Positions 34,693 to 43,371 of a DNA stretch of 64,000 bases are shown here, in pieces (within the stretch, counting starts at the first letter, position 1; each line of letters begins with the position of its first letter). Position numbers and translations under genes: made by a program. The stretch covers positions 62,001 to 126,000 of the forward strand of contig WGMC01000003.1 in the NCBI GenBank assembly GCA_016125265.1, written 5' to 3'. A model generated the notes under the pieces. It was not told where the DNA came from. It did no database searches and saw only the letters and a list, made by a program, of their open reading frames with translations. The stretch comes from Planctomycetaceae bacterium (lineage in GTDB: Bacteria; Planctomycetota; UBA1135; GCA-002686595).

Positions 34693-36254
34693 GTCAGCCG
34701 TCGCCCAAAACGATCCGCGAGTCGCGCGGACCCGCGCAATCCGGGTCCGCGCAGGCCCGATCGGAGCAGGCCCGATCCGGGCCGTCGGCTCACTCCGGCG
34801 CCAACGGTAAGGACCATGGTCCGAGCGGCGTGATCCGGGGCAACGTGGCGCGACTCCGCCGTGCGGGGCACTGGTTCGAACGCGACCTCTGGCAGCGCGA
34901 TCTCGTGGGGCTGCCGACGTTCCGGCGTTTCTGGCTGCACAGCCTGCGCATGGGGTTCCTCATCTGGCGCGGCCTCAAGGAGCACGAGAGTTTCTTCCGG
35001 GCGGCCGCCTTGACCTACACCACGGTGCTGTCGCTGGTGCCGCTCCTGGCCTTTGCGTTTGCATTGGCGAAGGGGTTCGGCGCCTACGACAAGCTGGTGC
35101 AGGACGTGGTGGATCCGTTCCTCGATGGCACCTTCGGTTCCCGCGCGGCTGCGGGCGAGGTGCCGATCGGAGAAGGCCTCGCCGCGAGCGGGGGCGCGGG
35201 CACCGTGCTCGCGAGCGAGCCCAACCAGTTGCGCCAGGCATTCGACCAGCTCCTGAGTTTCGTCGCCGAGACCAACGTGGCAAACCTCGGTGGCGTCGGA
35301 TTGGTGGTGCTCGTCTTCACGGTGCTCAAGTTGATGGGGCACATCGAGAACGCCTTCAACTCGATCTGGGGTGTCGGTCGCTCGCGCACTCTGGTGCGCA
35401 AGTTCGCCGACTACCTTTCCATCGTCGCGATCACGCCGCTGCTCTTGATCGCGGCCAGCGCGTCGCGCGCAGCATTTGCCAGTCCGCGAGTGCTGGAGTT
35501 CCTGCGCGAGGAGCTGCTGCTCGAGCCCGTCGTCGAAGTGGCGCTGCGCGTCGTGCCGTTCCTCGGACTCTGGGTGGCGTTCACCGTGTTGGGTCTGGTG
35601 ATGCCCAATACACGCGTGCGGCTGCGCTCGGCCCTGATCGGCGGGTTCTTCGGCGCGGTCGCCTGGAGTTCCATCCAGCTCGGCTACGTGAAGTTGCAGT
35701 GGGGTGTCAGCCAATACAACGCGCTCTACGCCGGTTTTGCGGCGATTCCGCTGTTCCTGGTCTGGGTCTGGCTGAGTTGGATCGCGGTGTTGTTCGCGGC
35801 CGAGGTGGCCTACGCGGACCAGCACAGCGAGGCGTACACCCGCAAGGTGCGCGGCGGCGCGCTGCACCCAGGGCAGCGCCGCACCCTGGCCCTGGCATTG
35901 GCCGTGCAGTCCACCGAGGCGTTCCTGGGCAAGCGGCCCCAGCTCGACCTCGAAGACTTGCTGGTGCGATTCGTCCTGCCCGAACGCGAGTTGCTCGACG
36001 TTCTGACGCGCCTCGAGGACGCCCAGATCCTGGCCCGCCTCGACGCCGGCGAGAGCCGCGCGTGGACCCTGGCCCGCGATCCCGGGACCGTGCGCGCGTC
36101 GGATGTGTTGGCCGCCGTGGACGGACCAAGCGAGCTGGACCACCTGCTCGGCGACTCGCGCGCGGACAGCACCCTGGCGAACCTGCGCGATTCCCTCGCC
36201 CGCGATCCCGCGAACCACTCCCTGCGCGATCTGGCCGAGGTCGCCGCCGGCTAA
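34689..36254 (+). CDS. YihY/virulence factor BrkB family membrane protein
   Basis: A 521-residue protein. A 75-residue polar Ser/Gln/Arg-rich N-terminus is followed by about six helices of the YihY/BrkB family: FFRAAALTYTTVLSLVPLLAFAFAL, the FNSIWGVGRSRTLVRKFADYLSI block, and LYAGFAAIPLFLVWVWLSWIAVLFAAEVAYA. The C-terminal 150 residues are soluble and look like a winged-helix-type domain, as in longer family members. Function is unproven; the old RNase BN assignment is not supported for this family. The GTG start overlaps the upstream stop. Confidence 0.88.
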   Translation: MSQPSPKTIRESRGPAQSGSAQARSEQARSGPSAHSGANGKDHGPSGVIRGNVARLRRAGHWFERDLWQRDLVGLPTFRRFWLHSLRMGFLIWRGLKEHESFFRAAALTYTTVLSLVPLLAFAFALAKGFGAYDKLVQDVVDPFLDGTFGSRAAAGEVPIGEGLAASGGAGTVLASEPNQLRQAFDQLLSFVAETNVANLGGVGLVVLVFTVLKLMGHIENAFNSIWGVGRSRTLVRKFADYLSIVAITPLLLIAASASRAAFASPRVLEFLREELLLEPVVEVALRVVPFLGLWVAFTVLGLVMPNTRVRLRSALIGGFFGAVAWSSIQLGYVKLQWGVSQYNALYAGFAAIPLFLVWVWLSWIAVLFAAEVAYADQHSEAYTRKVRGGALHPGQRRTLALALAVQSTEAFLGKRPQLDLEDLLVRFVLPERELLDVLTRLEDAQILARLDAGESRAWTLARDPGTVRASDVLAAVDGPSELDHLLGDSRADSTLANLRDSLARDPANHSLRDLAEVAAG

Positions 36255-36358
36255 GCGGCGCGAGGCGTGCCAGCGCCGCCGGCCGGAGGAAAATGCGGCG
36301 AAATTGATTGGCTTGGCTCGCTTCCCACTTTTGTACAAATCGTGTGGAATGGGTGGGC

Positions 36359-37297
36359 ATGCTCGCCTGCACCGCACTAGCCCCCCGCGCGCCGCGAGGG
36401 GGGTTGTGGCTCACCCTCGCTCTGGCACTCCTGCCCGCGTGCAGGAGCGCACCATCTCCAGCCCCCATCGATCCGCCCCCGCCGGAGCGCTGGCCGGACC
36501 TGACCGTAGAATGGCGACGCGCACTGGAGGCTGACTTGCCCGAGGCGATGGCGCTTTGGTTCGGCCCGCCGGTCGCGAACTCCGCGTGGGAACAGCACTG
36601 CGGCGAGCTGCTCGGACGTTTGATCGCCGCACAGCCAGAGGACAGAAGAGTCAGCGTTCCCCCGGTCCAACTGCACGACAGCCGGAGCGCACGCGCGAAG
36701 TTTGTGCTGATGAGGGACGACCGTGGAGCGATCTGTGTCTCCACGCACGTCGTTCGTGAGTGGGCGCACAACGACCACCAACTGGCGGCGCTTCTCTGGA
36801 TGGGTCTGCAACTTCCGGTGATCGAGTTGCCGGATTGGCAAGACTGGGCAAAGCGCCGCGACCCCAGTGGAAACACATGGCTCGACCGCGATGTGCCACT
36901 CACCTGGAGCGCGGCGGTTTCCCTCAAGGGCGACGACATTCGGGAAGTCACCTTCAAGAGTTCTGACCTGACCTCTAACTCTGAAGGGTTGCCAGCAGAC
37001 GTTCGCCGCGCGGTCCTCGTCGAGGTCCTGCACTCCTGCGTCCAAACCGGAACCGCGGGCGGCGCGGCGGCCATTTGCGGGGACCTCGAGGCCGGCGGAG
37101 TCGATCTGGCACAGTTCGTCGACTTGCTGGACCGAGCGCCGCCCAGCAGCGCGTTGCCGTGGACCCCGGCCTTGGCCAGGAACGATCGATTTCGGGAGGA
37201 GGTGGCGGAGGCGGCCCAAAAGGCCGACGAGAGCCACATCCGTTTCGCCGACGCGCGCGAGGCCTATCTCGTACGACTCCAACTGTTAGGGCCCTGA
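36359..37297 (+). CDS. Predicted lipoprotein upstream of TIR-ankyrin gene
   Basis: A 312-residue protein of no recognised family. From ATG 36359 the N-terminus ends in LTLALALLPAC, a good lipobox, so it is probably anchored in the envelope. TTG (36308) and GTG (36344) starts further upstream would bury the signal and are less likely. The mature part is Trp- and Asp-rich with no catalytic motif that I recognise (for example VHDSRSAR-like 'LHDSRSARAKFVLMRDD'). It ends 7 bases before the TIR-ankyrin gene, so the two are very likely an operon and may act together. Confidence 0.7.
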   Translation: MLACTALAPRAPRGGLWLTLALALLPACRSAPSPAPIDPPPPERWPDLTVEWRRALEADLPEAMALWFGPPVANSAWEQHCGELLGRLIAAQPEDRRVSVPPVQLHDSRSARAKFVLMRDDRGAICVSTHVVREWAHNDHQLAALLWMGLQLPVIELPDWQDWAKRRDPSGNTWLDRDVPLTWSAAVSLKGDDIREVTFKSSDLTSNSEGLPADVRRAVLVEVLHSCVQTGTAGGAAAICGDLEAGGVDLAQFVDLLDRAPPSSALPWTPALARNDRFREEVAEAAQKADESHIRFADAREAYLVRLQLLGP

Positions 37298-37304
37298 GCC
37301 AGCC

Positions 37305-40163
37305 ATGAGCCCCGATCCTTACGTCTTCGTCAGCTACTCCTCCGCGGATCTCGAACAGGCCAAACGCCTGGTGCGACTCCTCGCGAGCCAGGGTGTGCGC
37401 TGCTGGCGTTCGGATCGCGATCTGCCGATCGGCGCCGACTACAGCACCGAACTTCCGGGTGTGATTGCCGCCGCCCGCGCGATGGTGTTGCTGGTCTCGG
37501 CGACATCGACGCAGTCCTACAACGTGCGCAGCGAGTTGCATATCGCCGAGCGCATGGGCGTGCGCGTGCTTCCCCTGCGCATCGAACCGCTCAGCGACAA
37601 CGGCGGCCTCGACTGGTTCCTGTGCAGGTACCAGTGGCTCGACTACTTCGGCCGGGAAAAGGCGCCCTCGCGCGACAAACTCCTCCAGCATCTGACCCAA
37701 CTGGGACTCGGAAGAGGGGCCGCGAGGCGCGGACCACCGGCTGCCGCGCCTGGGTCTGAGCCGGCCCAACCACTCACCCGCTGGGCCCGGGTGCACTCAA
37801 GGTTCCAAGTGCTAGTTCGATCGCGGGCCGCGATGGCACTCGCAGCCACGACAGCGATCGCCCTCTTAGCGTTCTGGCTCGTGCCGTCGAGCGAGTTGAG
37901 AGAGACCGTGCATGCGGCTCCTCCAATCCCCACGGATCCGTCGGCGGGATCGGAGGAATGGATAGACGAAGGGCCCGGGCCGATCGGGCCCGCACGGGAA
38001 CCGACACCCGCCGAAGTTCTTTGCGCGGATCTTTGGGCACGTGGTCGCGCGACGTCGCTGCGGGGCGCCGAAGCCCGTCAGTCCCATGCGAACTCGCTGG
38101 TTCGCTTGAGTGGCACCCAATTGACAGAGGTCTTCGACGAGGTCGCGGCACAGCTCGGCTCTGATCGAGGTCCGGAACTCGGCTGGGACGCGTTCTTGGT
38201 CGCCTTTGCGTCGGGACCGCGCGCAAAGTTGGCCCAAGCACTCGATCTCTGCGTGCGTGTCTCCGGTACGGAGGTCTGCGCCGACACAATCGCGCGTTGG
38301 GTCGCGGAAGGGGACGAAGCGACCCAGGCTCGCACACTGCTCCTCGACGGTTCGACGAGCCCATGGCATCGGGAACTCGACCAGGCGCTCGTTCGGCGGG
38401 CCGATCAGGCCGAGCGTGCGGATGACTTCGCCGCCATCGAACGCATCGTGGTCCGACTGGGGACTCGGCCAGGATCCAGCCTGGAGGATCTCGTCGCTTG
38501 GATCGACGATCGTATCGCATCCTGGTGCGATCGACCCGAGTTTGAATCGCTGCGACTCGCGGACCTGCACTCGGCCGACCGGGCGATTCTCCGCGCCGCA
38601 CGAGACCGCCTCGCCGCGGGTGTGCCAGCGCCCTCGGTGCGGGAGCTGGAGGTCTGGTGGTCGGCTGCCGCGAACGACTCCGAAGGAGTCGGCATCCTGC
38701 ACACCGAGCTCGCCGTCGCGGCCTTGCAGCATCGCTGGTTCGGTGCCTGGGCGTGGTTAGAGAAGCGCCCCGATGCGCTCGAATCGCTCCTTCGTGGATC
38801 GAGCGCGGAACACGGAACGCTGCTGCATGCGGCCGTGCAGTTTGGAAACCTCGTCGCTGTCGAGGACTTGCTCAACCGCGGCGCCGACGTCGACGCGGTC
38901 GATCGAAGTGGACGCACCACGTACGCCATGGCACTGCTCGACGGGGGGCGTCTCGCCATTGCCAGGCGGCTCCTCCAGGCACGCGGCTCCGCGTCGCTCC
39001 CGTCGAGACATTGGAGCACCGAATCGGCGCTGTTGCAGGCACTGCTGCGGGCGGCCCCCCTTCGGAGCGAAGAGGTGCTGGTGTTGCTCGAGCATTCAGG
39101 CCTGCCGCTTGAAGCCCTCGATCGCGAAGATGTCCGCGCCTGGTCGTCCTGGAACGGCGCGTTGCCCGCGGACCGCGATGGGAACCTGCTGCGCGCGCGG
39201 TTCCTGCTGACCGTGTGGGACCGCCACGGAGAAGAACGCGTGCTGTCCTGGGTGCGAGAGCCGAAGTTCCGAACCGCAACGTGGTTCGTGGACGTGGGGG
39301 GTGGCAGAAATCTCTTTCACGAGCTCGTGCAACGGGATCCGGACCAACGAATCTCGAGCGACGACATCGACGCGTCGCTCGGGCCCGTACACATCCAGCT
39401 TCGAGACGGTGGTTGGCCCGAGGGCCTGCCCGAGTTGGATGCAGCCCAACTCCTCGAATGGCTGCCGCACCTTTGCTCCTCGCCCGTGCGTCTGGGATTG
39501 CTCGAGGCGCTTGCGGAGACGACCGCGTTGTCCGCCGCGGACCTGGTTGCAGAGCACCGCGGCAAGACGCTCTTGGGCGCCGCAGCCCTCCAGGGCGACG
39601 CACCCGTTCGCATCTTGGTGGAGAGCGTGGGTGCTGTGGGCGCGGAGCGGTGGGACCTCTTGGAGCGCAGCCACGGGGGGGCACCCAGCGCGCTCGAACA
39701 GTCCATGGCGCGGGGCGGCGGGCCGTTCGTGACGGAATCGGTGGCCGGGCTTCTCGCCCTCGAACGCGCCCGCGGCTGGTCGCGGTCCTCCATGGAGCTC
39801 GCGCCCTACTCCTACAGCCTTTCGCGCGATGGCGCCGAGCGGGTCTGGCGCCTGCGGGTCTTCGCGCGGCGGCCGGATGCGCGGGCGGCGGATGCGAGGG
39901 CGCCGGCAGTGCATTCGGGCTGGATCAGTGGGGTCGGCGAGGTCACCGTGCAGTGGGGCCGGGAATCCGACGAGGGCTGGCCGACGCTCGAGATCCGCGC
40001 GCCCGGTGGACTGGCGTCGCTCTTCGTCGATGGGGAGCCGTCCGTCGCCACCGGCACGCTCGTCTGGCGGCTGTGTCCCGACCCCTGGCAGGATGGCGCG
40101 GCGGTAGACTTCGTCGCGGAGTGCGACCGCGGCTTGCGTTGGAGCTTTCGCAGGTTGCCCTGA
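37305..40163 (+). CDS. Membrane-anchored TIR domain protein with ankyrin repeats
   Basis: A 952-residue protein. Residues 4-125 are a TIR domain: YVFVSYSSADLEQAKRLV, CWRSDRDLPIGADY and NVRSELHIAERMGVRVLPLRIE. Glu77 sits where bacterial TIR NADases have their catalytic glutamate. A basic stretch and one hydrophobic helix follow (about residues 175-195, ALAATTAIALLAFWLVP), so the remaining 750 residues probably lie outside the cytoplasm. These include ankyrin-like repeats at about 503-562 (HGTLLHAAVQFGNLVAVEDLL, RGADVDAVDRSGRT) and otherwise unrecognised helical and beta regions. TIR domains act as NADases or scaffolds in bacterial immunity and signalling. The topology here suggests envelope sensing with cytoplasmic output (inference). 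Confidence 0.82.
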   Translation: MSPDPYVFVSYSSADLEQAKRLVRLLASQGVRCWRSDRDLPIGADYSTELPGVIAAARAMVLLVSATSTQSYNVRSELHIAERMGVRVLPLRIEPLSDNGGLDWFLCRYQWLDYFGREKAPSRDKLLQHLTQLGLGRGAARRGPPAAAPGSEPAQPLTRWARVHSRFQVLVRSRAAMALAATTAIALLAFWLVPSSELRETVHAAPPIPTDPSAGSEEWIDEGPGPIGPAREPTPAEVLCADLWARGRATSLRGAEARQSHANSLVRLSGTQLTEVFDEVAAQLGSDRGPELGWDAFLVAFASGPRAKLAQALDLCVRVSGTEVCADTIARWVAEGDEATQARTLLLDGSTSPWHRELDQALVRRADQAERADDFAAIERIVVRLGTRPGSSLEDLVAWIDDRIASWCDRPEFESLRLADLHSADRAILRAARDRLAAGVPAPSVRELEVWWSAAANDSEGVGILHTELAVAALQHRWFGAWAWLEKRPDALESLLRGSSAEHGTLLHAAVQFGNLVAVEDLLNRGADVDAVDRSGRTTYAMALLDGGRLAIARRLLQARGSASLPSRHWSTESALLQALLRAAPLRSEEVLVLLEHSGLPLEALDREDVRAWSSWNGALPADRDGNLLRARFLLTVWDRHGEERVLSWVREPKFRTATWFVDVGGGRNLFHELVQRDPDQRISSDDIDASLGPVHIQLRDGGWPEGLPELDAAQLLEWLPHLCSSPVRLGLLEALAETTALSAADLVAEHRGKTLLGAAALQGDAPVRILVESVGAVGAERWDLLERSHGGAPSALEQSMARGGGPFVTESVAGLLALERARGWSRSSMELAPYSYSLSRDGAERVWRLRVFARRPDARAADARAPAVHSGWISGVGEVTVQWGRESDEGWPTLEIRAPGGLASLFVDGEPSVATGTLVWRLCPDPWQDGAAVDFVAECDRGLRWSFRRLP

Positions 40164-40215
40164 TGGCGGTCGACTGCCGCAATGGGCGCGGTGCCCCCCA
40201 AGAGAGGATGTTCCG

Positions 40216-41550
40216 ATGATGCAGCGACGCGATGTGCTCCTGGCTTCTCTCTTCGCGCCGACCGGCATGGCGGCCCTGGCGACGGCGGCGCCGTCGCCGC
40301 GCACCGCGGCCGCGGGGCTTGCCACTTTGCGCGCGTGGGAGGGCGGCGGTGAACCCTCGGATGAGGACTTCTGGGGAGAGGTCGGTCGACTCTTCCCCGT
40401 CGACCGCGCGCTCGTCAACTTGAACAACGGCGGGGTGCATCCGACTGCGGGTCCGGCGTTGTTGGCGATGGAGCGCCACTTGCGCACGACCCAGGAGGCG
40501 CCCGCCTACACACTGTGGCGCGAACTGGCGCCGCGCAAGGAGGGAGTCCGTCAGGCGCTGGCCCAGATGGCTGGCGTCGATGCGGAGGAAATCGCAATCA
40601 CCCGCAACGCGTCCGAGGCGCTGGAGATCCTGCAGCTCGGGTTCGACCTCGAACCCGGCGATCAGGTGCTGGCGACGGACCAGGATTACCCGCGCATGCT
40701 CGAGACGTTCCGCCAGCGCGAACGTCGCGATGGGATCGAGCTGGTGACCTTCCCGATCCCGACGCCGGTCGAGGACCCCGCGGAGGTCGTGCGACGGTAT
40801 GCCGCGCACATCACCGACCGCACGCGGCTCATCCTGGTGAGCCAGGTCGTGTTCCTGACTGGGCAGGCTTTGCCGGTGCGCGAGATCGCAGCGTTGGGGC
40901 GCGCCCGCGGCATTCCCGTGCTGGTGGACGGCGCGCACGGATTCGCGCACTTGCCGGAGCGCATCGCCGAGCTCGACGTCGACTACTACGCGACCAGCCT
41001 GCACAAGTGGCTCGCGGCGCCCCAGGGCACGGGACTTCTGTACGTGAGGCGCGATCGCATCCCCGGCCTGTGGCCCCTGATGGCGGCGCCCGAAACCAGC
41101 TCGTCCGACGTGCGCAAGTTCGAGGAGATCGGGACCCACCCCATGGCGCCCGTGCTCGCGATCGCGGAGGCGCTCGATCTGTTCCACACCCTTGGCGCCA
41201 AGCGCAAACACGAGCGGCTCGTGCACCTGCGCGAGTCTTGGCTCGCGCCCGTGCTCGAAATGGGCCGGGGACGCGCGCGCTGCCTGACGCCGCGGGATCC
41301 CGCGTGGTCGGGCGCCCTTGCCACGCTGTCGATCGACGGCATCGATCCGGTGGCGCTTTCGGGGCACCTGTGGAAGGAACACCGCATCTTCACGGTCGCG
41401 GTCCGTCACGGGACGCCGACGGCCGGGCAGTCTGCGGAGCTGGGTTTCGAAGGCCTGCGCGTGACGCCGAGTGTCTACACACGGCCCATGGAGCTGGAGC
41501 GCCTCGTCGCCGCTCTCCAAAAGGTGCTCCAACACGGCTTGCCGGCCTAA
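40216..41550 (+). CDS. Tat-exported class V aminotransferase-fold PLP enzyme
   Basis: A 444-residue PLP enzyme of the cysteine desulfurase / isopenicillin-N epimerase branch. The N-terminus MMQRRDVLLASLFAP with a hydrophobic stretch ending in Ala-rich sequence resembles a twin-arginine signal, implying folding with PLP in the cytoplasm before export. The body has NLNNGGVHPTAGPAL, ITRNASEALEILQLG, LVDGAHGFAHLP (cofactor Asp/His) and the PLP lysine in YYATSLHKWLAAPQGTG. No NifS-type catalytic cysteine loop is apparent, favouring an epimerase-like enzyme. The stop overlaps the convergent DUF6370 gene stop by four bases. Confidence 0.85.
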   Translation: MMQRRDVLLASLFAPTGMAALATAAPSPRTAAAGLATLRAWEGGGEPSDEDFWGEVGRLFPVDRALVNLNNGGVHPTAGPALLAMERHLRTTQEAPAYTLWRELAPRKEGVRQALAQMAGVDAEEIAITRNASEALEILQLGFDLEPGDQVLATDQDYPRMLETFRQRERRDGIELVTFPIPTPVEDPAEVVRRYAAHITDRTRLILVSQVVFLTGQALPVREIAALGRARGIPVLVDGAHGFAHLPERIAELDVDYYATSLHKWLAAPQGTGLLYVRRDRIPGLWPLMAAPETSSSDVRKFEEIGTHPMAPVLAIAEALDLFHTLGAKRKHERLVHLRESWLAPVLEMGRGRARCLTPRDPAWSGALATLSIDGIDPVALSGHLWKEHRIFTVAVRHGTPTAGQSAELGFEGLRVTPSVYTRPMELERLVAALQKVLQHGLPA

Positions 41551-41891
41551 TCGGCGACCGGCAACAGCTCGAAGTGGGTGGCGACAAAGAGCTCACCATC
41601 GACGTGCCCCTCGACCCGTGCCTGGCGCACCGCGTTGCAAAGTCCGTGGGGTCCGTGGGCATCCCCGTGATCGTCGATCACGCTGCCGCGCACGAACTGC
41701 GCCCGGCCGTCGATGCGCACAGCCAGATCGCATCCGCTCCCCGGCATTTCGAACTGGCATTGGCCGCAGGCCGCGTCCACGACGATTGGCGTCGGATCTG
41801 GGCCGGCCACTGGCGGATGGCAGCCGAGGGCCGCGACCAGGAGCGCCATACCGCCGCACGTGGCCAACATCCGGAGGATTCGAGGTTCCAT
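41547..41891 (-). CDS. DUF6370 family lipoprotein
   Basis: A 114-residue protein. The signal MLATCGGMALLVAALGC is a lipoprotein leader with lipobox cysteine. The mature part ACGQCQFEMPGSGCDLAVRI, VIDDHGDAHGPHGLCNAVR and VEGHVDGELFVATHFELLP matches DUF6370. Three cysteines and several His/Asp residues are conserved, suggesting metal or redox chemistry, but the function is unknown. It converges with the exported PLP enzyme; their stop codons share the bases CTAA. Confidence 0.85.
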   Translation of the reverse strand: MEPRILRMLATCGGMALLVAALGCHPPVAGPDPTPIVVDAACGQCQFEMPGSGCDLAVRIDGRAQFVRGSVIDDHGDAHGPHGLCNAVRQARVEGHVDGELFVATHFELLPVAD

Positions 41892-42010
41892 GGGGAAGAG
41901 CCTACGCCGGCGGCCCGCGTTGCGCGTCGGCATCGGTTGCCTGGTGGCCAATACCCATCTTTGTGGTGTCGGGCGCGAAGCGGGCGAGCTGGTGCTGGCG
42001 CCGGTGGGGC
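41890..42010 (+). pseudogene. Decayed fragment of a glycosyltransferase 5' end
   Basis: An ungapped stretch at 41902-42008 resembles 43357-43463, the start region of the downstream glycosyltransferase, with roughly 70% of bases matching by hand alignment. In protein terms ALRVGIGCLVANTHLCGVGRE parallels VLRVGLDYLVATTHFPGIGRY. The GTG start of the intact gene is GCG here, and the similarity ends after about 36 codons without domain completion. It is best read as the remnant of a duplicated or interrupted glycosyltransferase gene. The methionine aminotransferase gene now lies between the two copies. Confidence 0.6.
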
Positions 42011-42092
42011 GCGGCTCCCAGTGCAAACCTGCGCTGCGCTCTGCAAGGCCATCGGCTACCCTTGCAAATCCCGGTCACCACCCGAGCACGCG

Positions 42093-43241
42093 ATGCAGAT
42101 CGAGACCAAGTTGCCCAAGGTCGGCACCACCATCTTCACCTCGATGTCGCAACTGGCCGTGCAGCACGGCGCGGTCAATCTGGGCCAGGGCTTTCCGGAT
42201 TTCGACACACCGGACTTTCTGCAAGAGGCCCTGATTCGCGCCATGCGCGCTGGCCGCAACCAGTACGCTCCAATGCATGGTGTGGCGCCACTGCGCCAAC
42301 AGATCGCCGCCAAGACCTTGGCCCTGTATGGCGCGAGAATCGACGCCGAACGCGAGATCACGGTCACTAGCGGCGCCACCGAGGCGATCTTCGCGGCGAT
42401 CCACGCGGTGGTGCGGCCGGGTGAAGAAGTGATTCTGCTAGACCCCTGCTACGACTGTTATGAGCCGGCGGTCGATCTCGCCGGCGCCAGCGCCGTGCAC
42501 ATTCCCCTCAACCCCGGCGACTTCAGCGTCGACTGGCAGCGTGTGCGCGCGGCAGTTACGGCGAAGACGCGTCTGATCCTGGTCAACTCGCCGCACAACC
42601 CGTCCGGTGCGGTGTTTGCGCAGGCCGATCTGGACGCCTTGGCCGACATCGTGCGCGACACCGGTGTCTTCGTGCTTTCGGACGAGGTATACGAGCACAT
42701 CGTGTTCGATGGCGCAGCGCACATGAGCGTGCTGCGCCATCCGGATCTAGCTGCGCGCAGCTATGTGGTGTCCAGCTTCGGCAAGACCTACCACTGCACC
42801 GGCTGGAAGCTGGGCTACGCGGTGGCGCCGGCCGCGCTGACGGCCGAGTTCCGCAAGGTCCACCAGTATCTGACCTTCTGCAGCTTCGCTCCCGCGCAGT
42901 GGGCCCTGGCCGAGATGCTCGAACACCAACCCGAACACCATCTCGAGCTGCCTGACTTCTACCAGCGCAAACGCGATGCCTTCCGCGCGCAACTGGCAGC
43001 GACGCGCTTTCGGTGCCTGCCGGTGCCAGGCGGCTACTTCCAGCTCGTCGACTACTCGGATGTCTCGGACCTGGGCGATCTCGAGTTCTGTCGCTGGCTG
43101 ACCGTCGAGAAGGGCGTCACGGCGATCCCGCTCTCGCCCTTCTACGAGTCGGCGCCGACCGAGCAGCGGGTGATCCGCCTGTGTTTTGCCAAGACTGAGG
43201 CGACCATGGCCGCCGCGGTGGAACGTCTGGTCCAGGTCTGA
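42093..43241 (+). CDS. Methionine aminotransferase (YbdL-like)
   Basis: A 382-residue class I aminotransferase close to E. coli YbdL and kynurenine aminotransferases. It has VNLGQGFPDFDTPDFLQEA, NQYAPMHGVAPLRQQIA, VTSGATEAIFAAIHA, LVNSPHNPSGAVF, VLSDEVYEHIVFDG, the PLP lysine in VSSFGKTYHCTGWKLGY and the substrate arginine in RLCFAKTE. YbdL prefers methionine and serves methionine salvage or transamination. Hand-counted GC in two 60-base samples is 60-62%, below the 68-70% of neighbours, so recent acquisition is possible. It is bracketed by two related copies of a glycosyltransferase 5' end. Confidence 0.93.
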   Translation: MQIETKLPKVGTTIFTSMSQLAVQHGAVNLGQGFPDFDTPDFLQEALIRAMRAGRNQYAPMHGVAPLRQQIAAKTLALYGARIDAEREITVTSGATEAIFAAIHAVVRPGEEVILLDPCYDCYEPAVDLAGASAVHIPLNPGDFSVDWQRVRAAVTAKTRLILVNSPHNPSGAVFAQADLDALADIVRDTGVFVLSDEVYEHIVFDGAAHMSVLRHPDLAARSYVVSSFGKTYHCTGWKLGYAVAPAALTAEFRKVHQYLTFCSFAPAQWALAEMLEHQPEHHLELPDFYQRKRDAFRAQLAATRFRCLPVPGGYFQLVDYSDVSDLGDLEFCRWLTVEKGVTAIPLSPFYESAPTEQRVIRLCFAKTEATMAAAVERLVQV

Positions 43242-43269
43242 CAGGGTGAGAAAAAATCGGCACGGCCCA

Positions 43270-43305
43270 AGTCGATGGGCTCGAGTCGACGACTCGAGCT
43301 CGACT
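43270..43305. terminator. Long stem-loop after the methionine aminotransferase
   Basis: A 10-bp perfect inverted repeat GCTCGAGTCG / CGACTCGAGC (43279-43288 and 43290-43299) with a 1-base centre. It is extended by an outer AGTCGA/TCGACT pair after a 3-base bulge. It begins 28 bases after the aminotransferase stop. No T-run follows, so it could be a processing or intrinsic-like terminator, or a protein-binding palindrome. Confidence 0.5.
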
Positions 43306-43371
43306 GGACAGAGTTCCCTTGGCGAGCTGGGGTGGAGCGGCGGCGCAGGGGAGGCGCTACACTCGTGTCCC

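Noticed and set aside
37305..40163. Assignment of the TIR gene as a Thoeris or CBASS effector
   Set aside because: No ThsA, cyclic-nucleotide synthase or other defence partner is adjacent; the neighbour is a lipoprotein and the protein is membrane-anchored.
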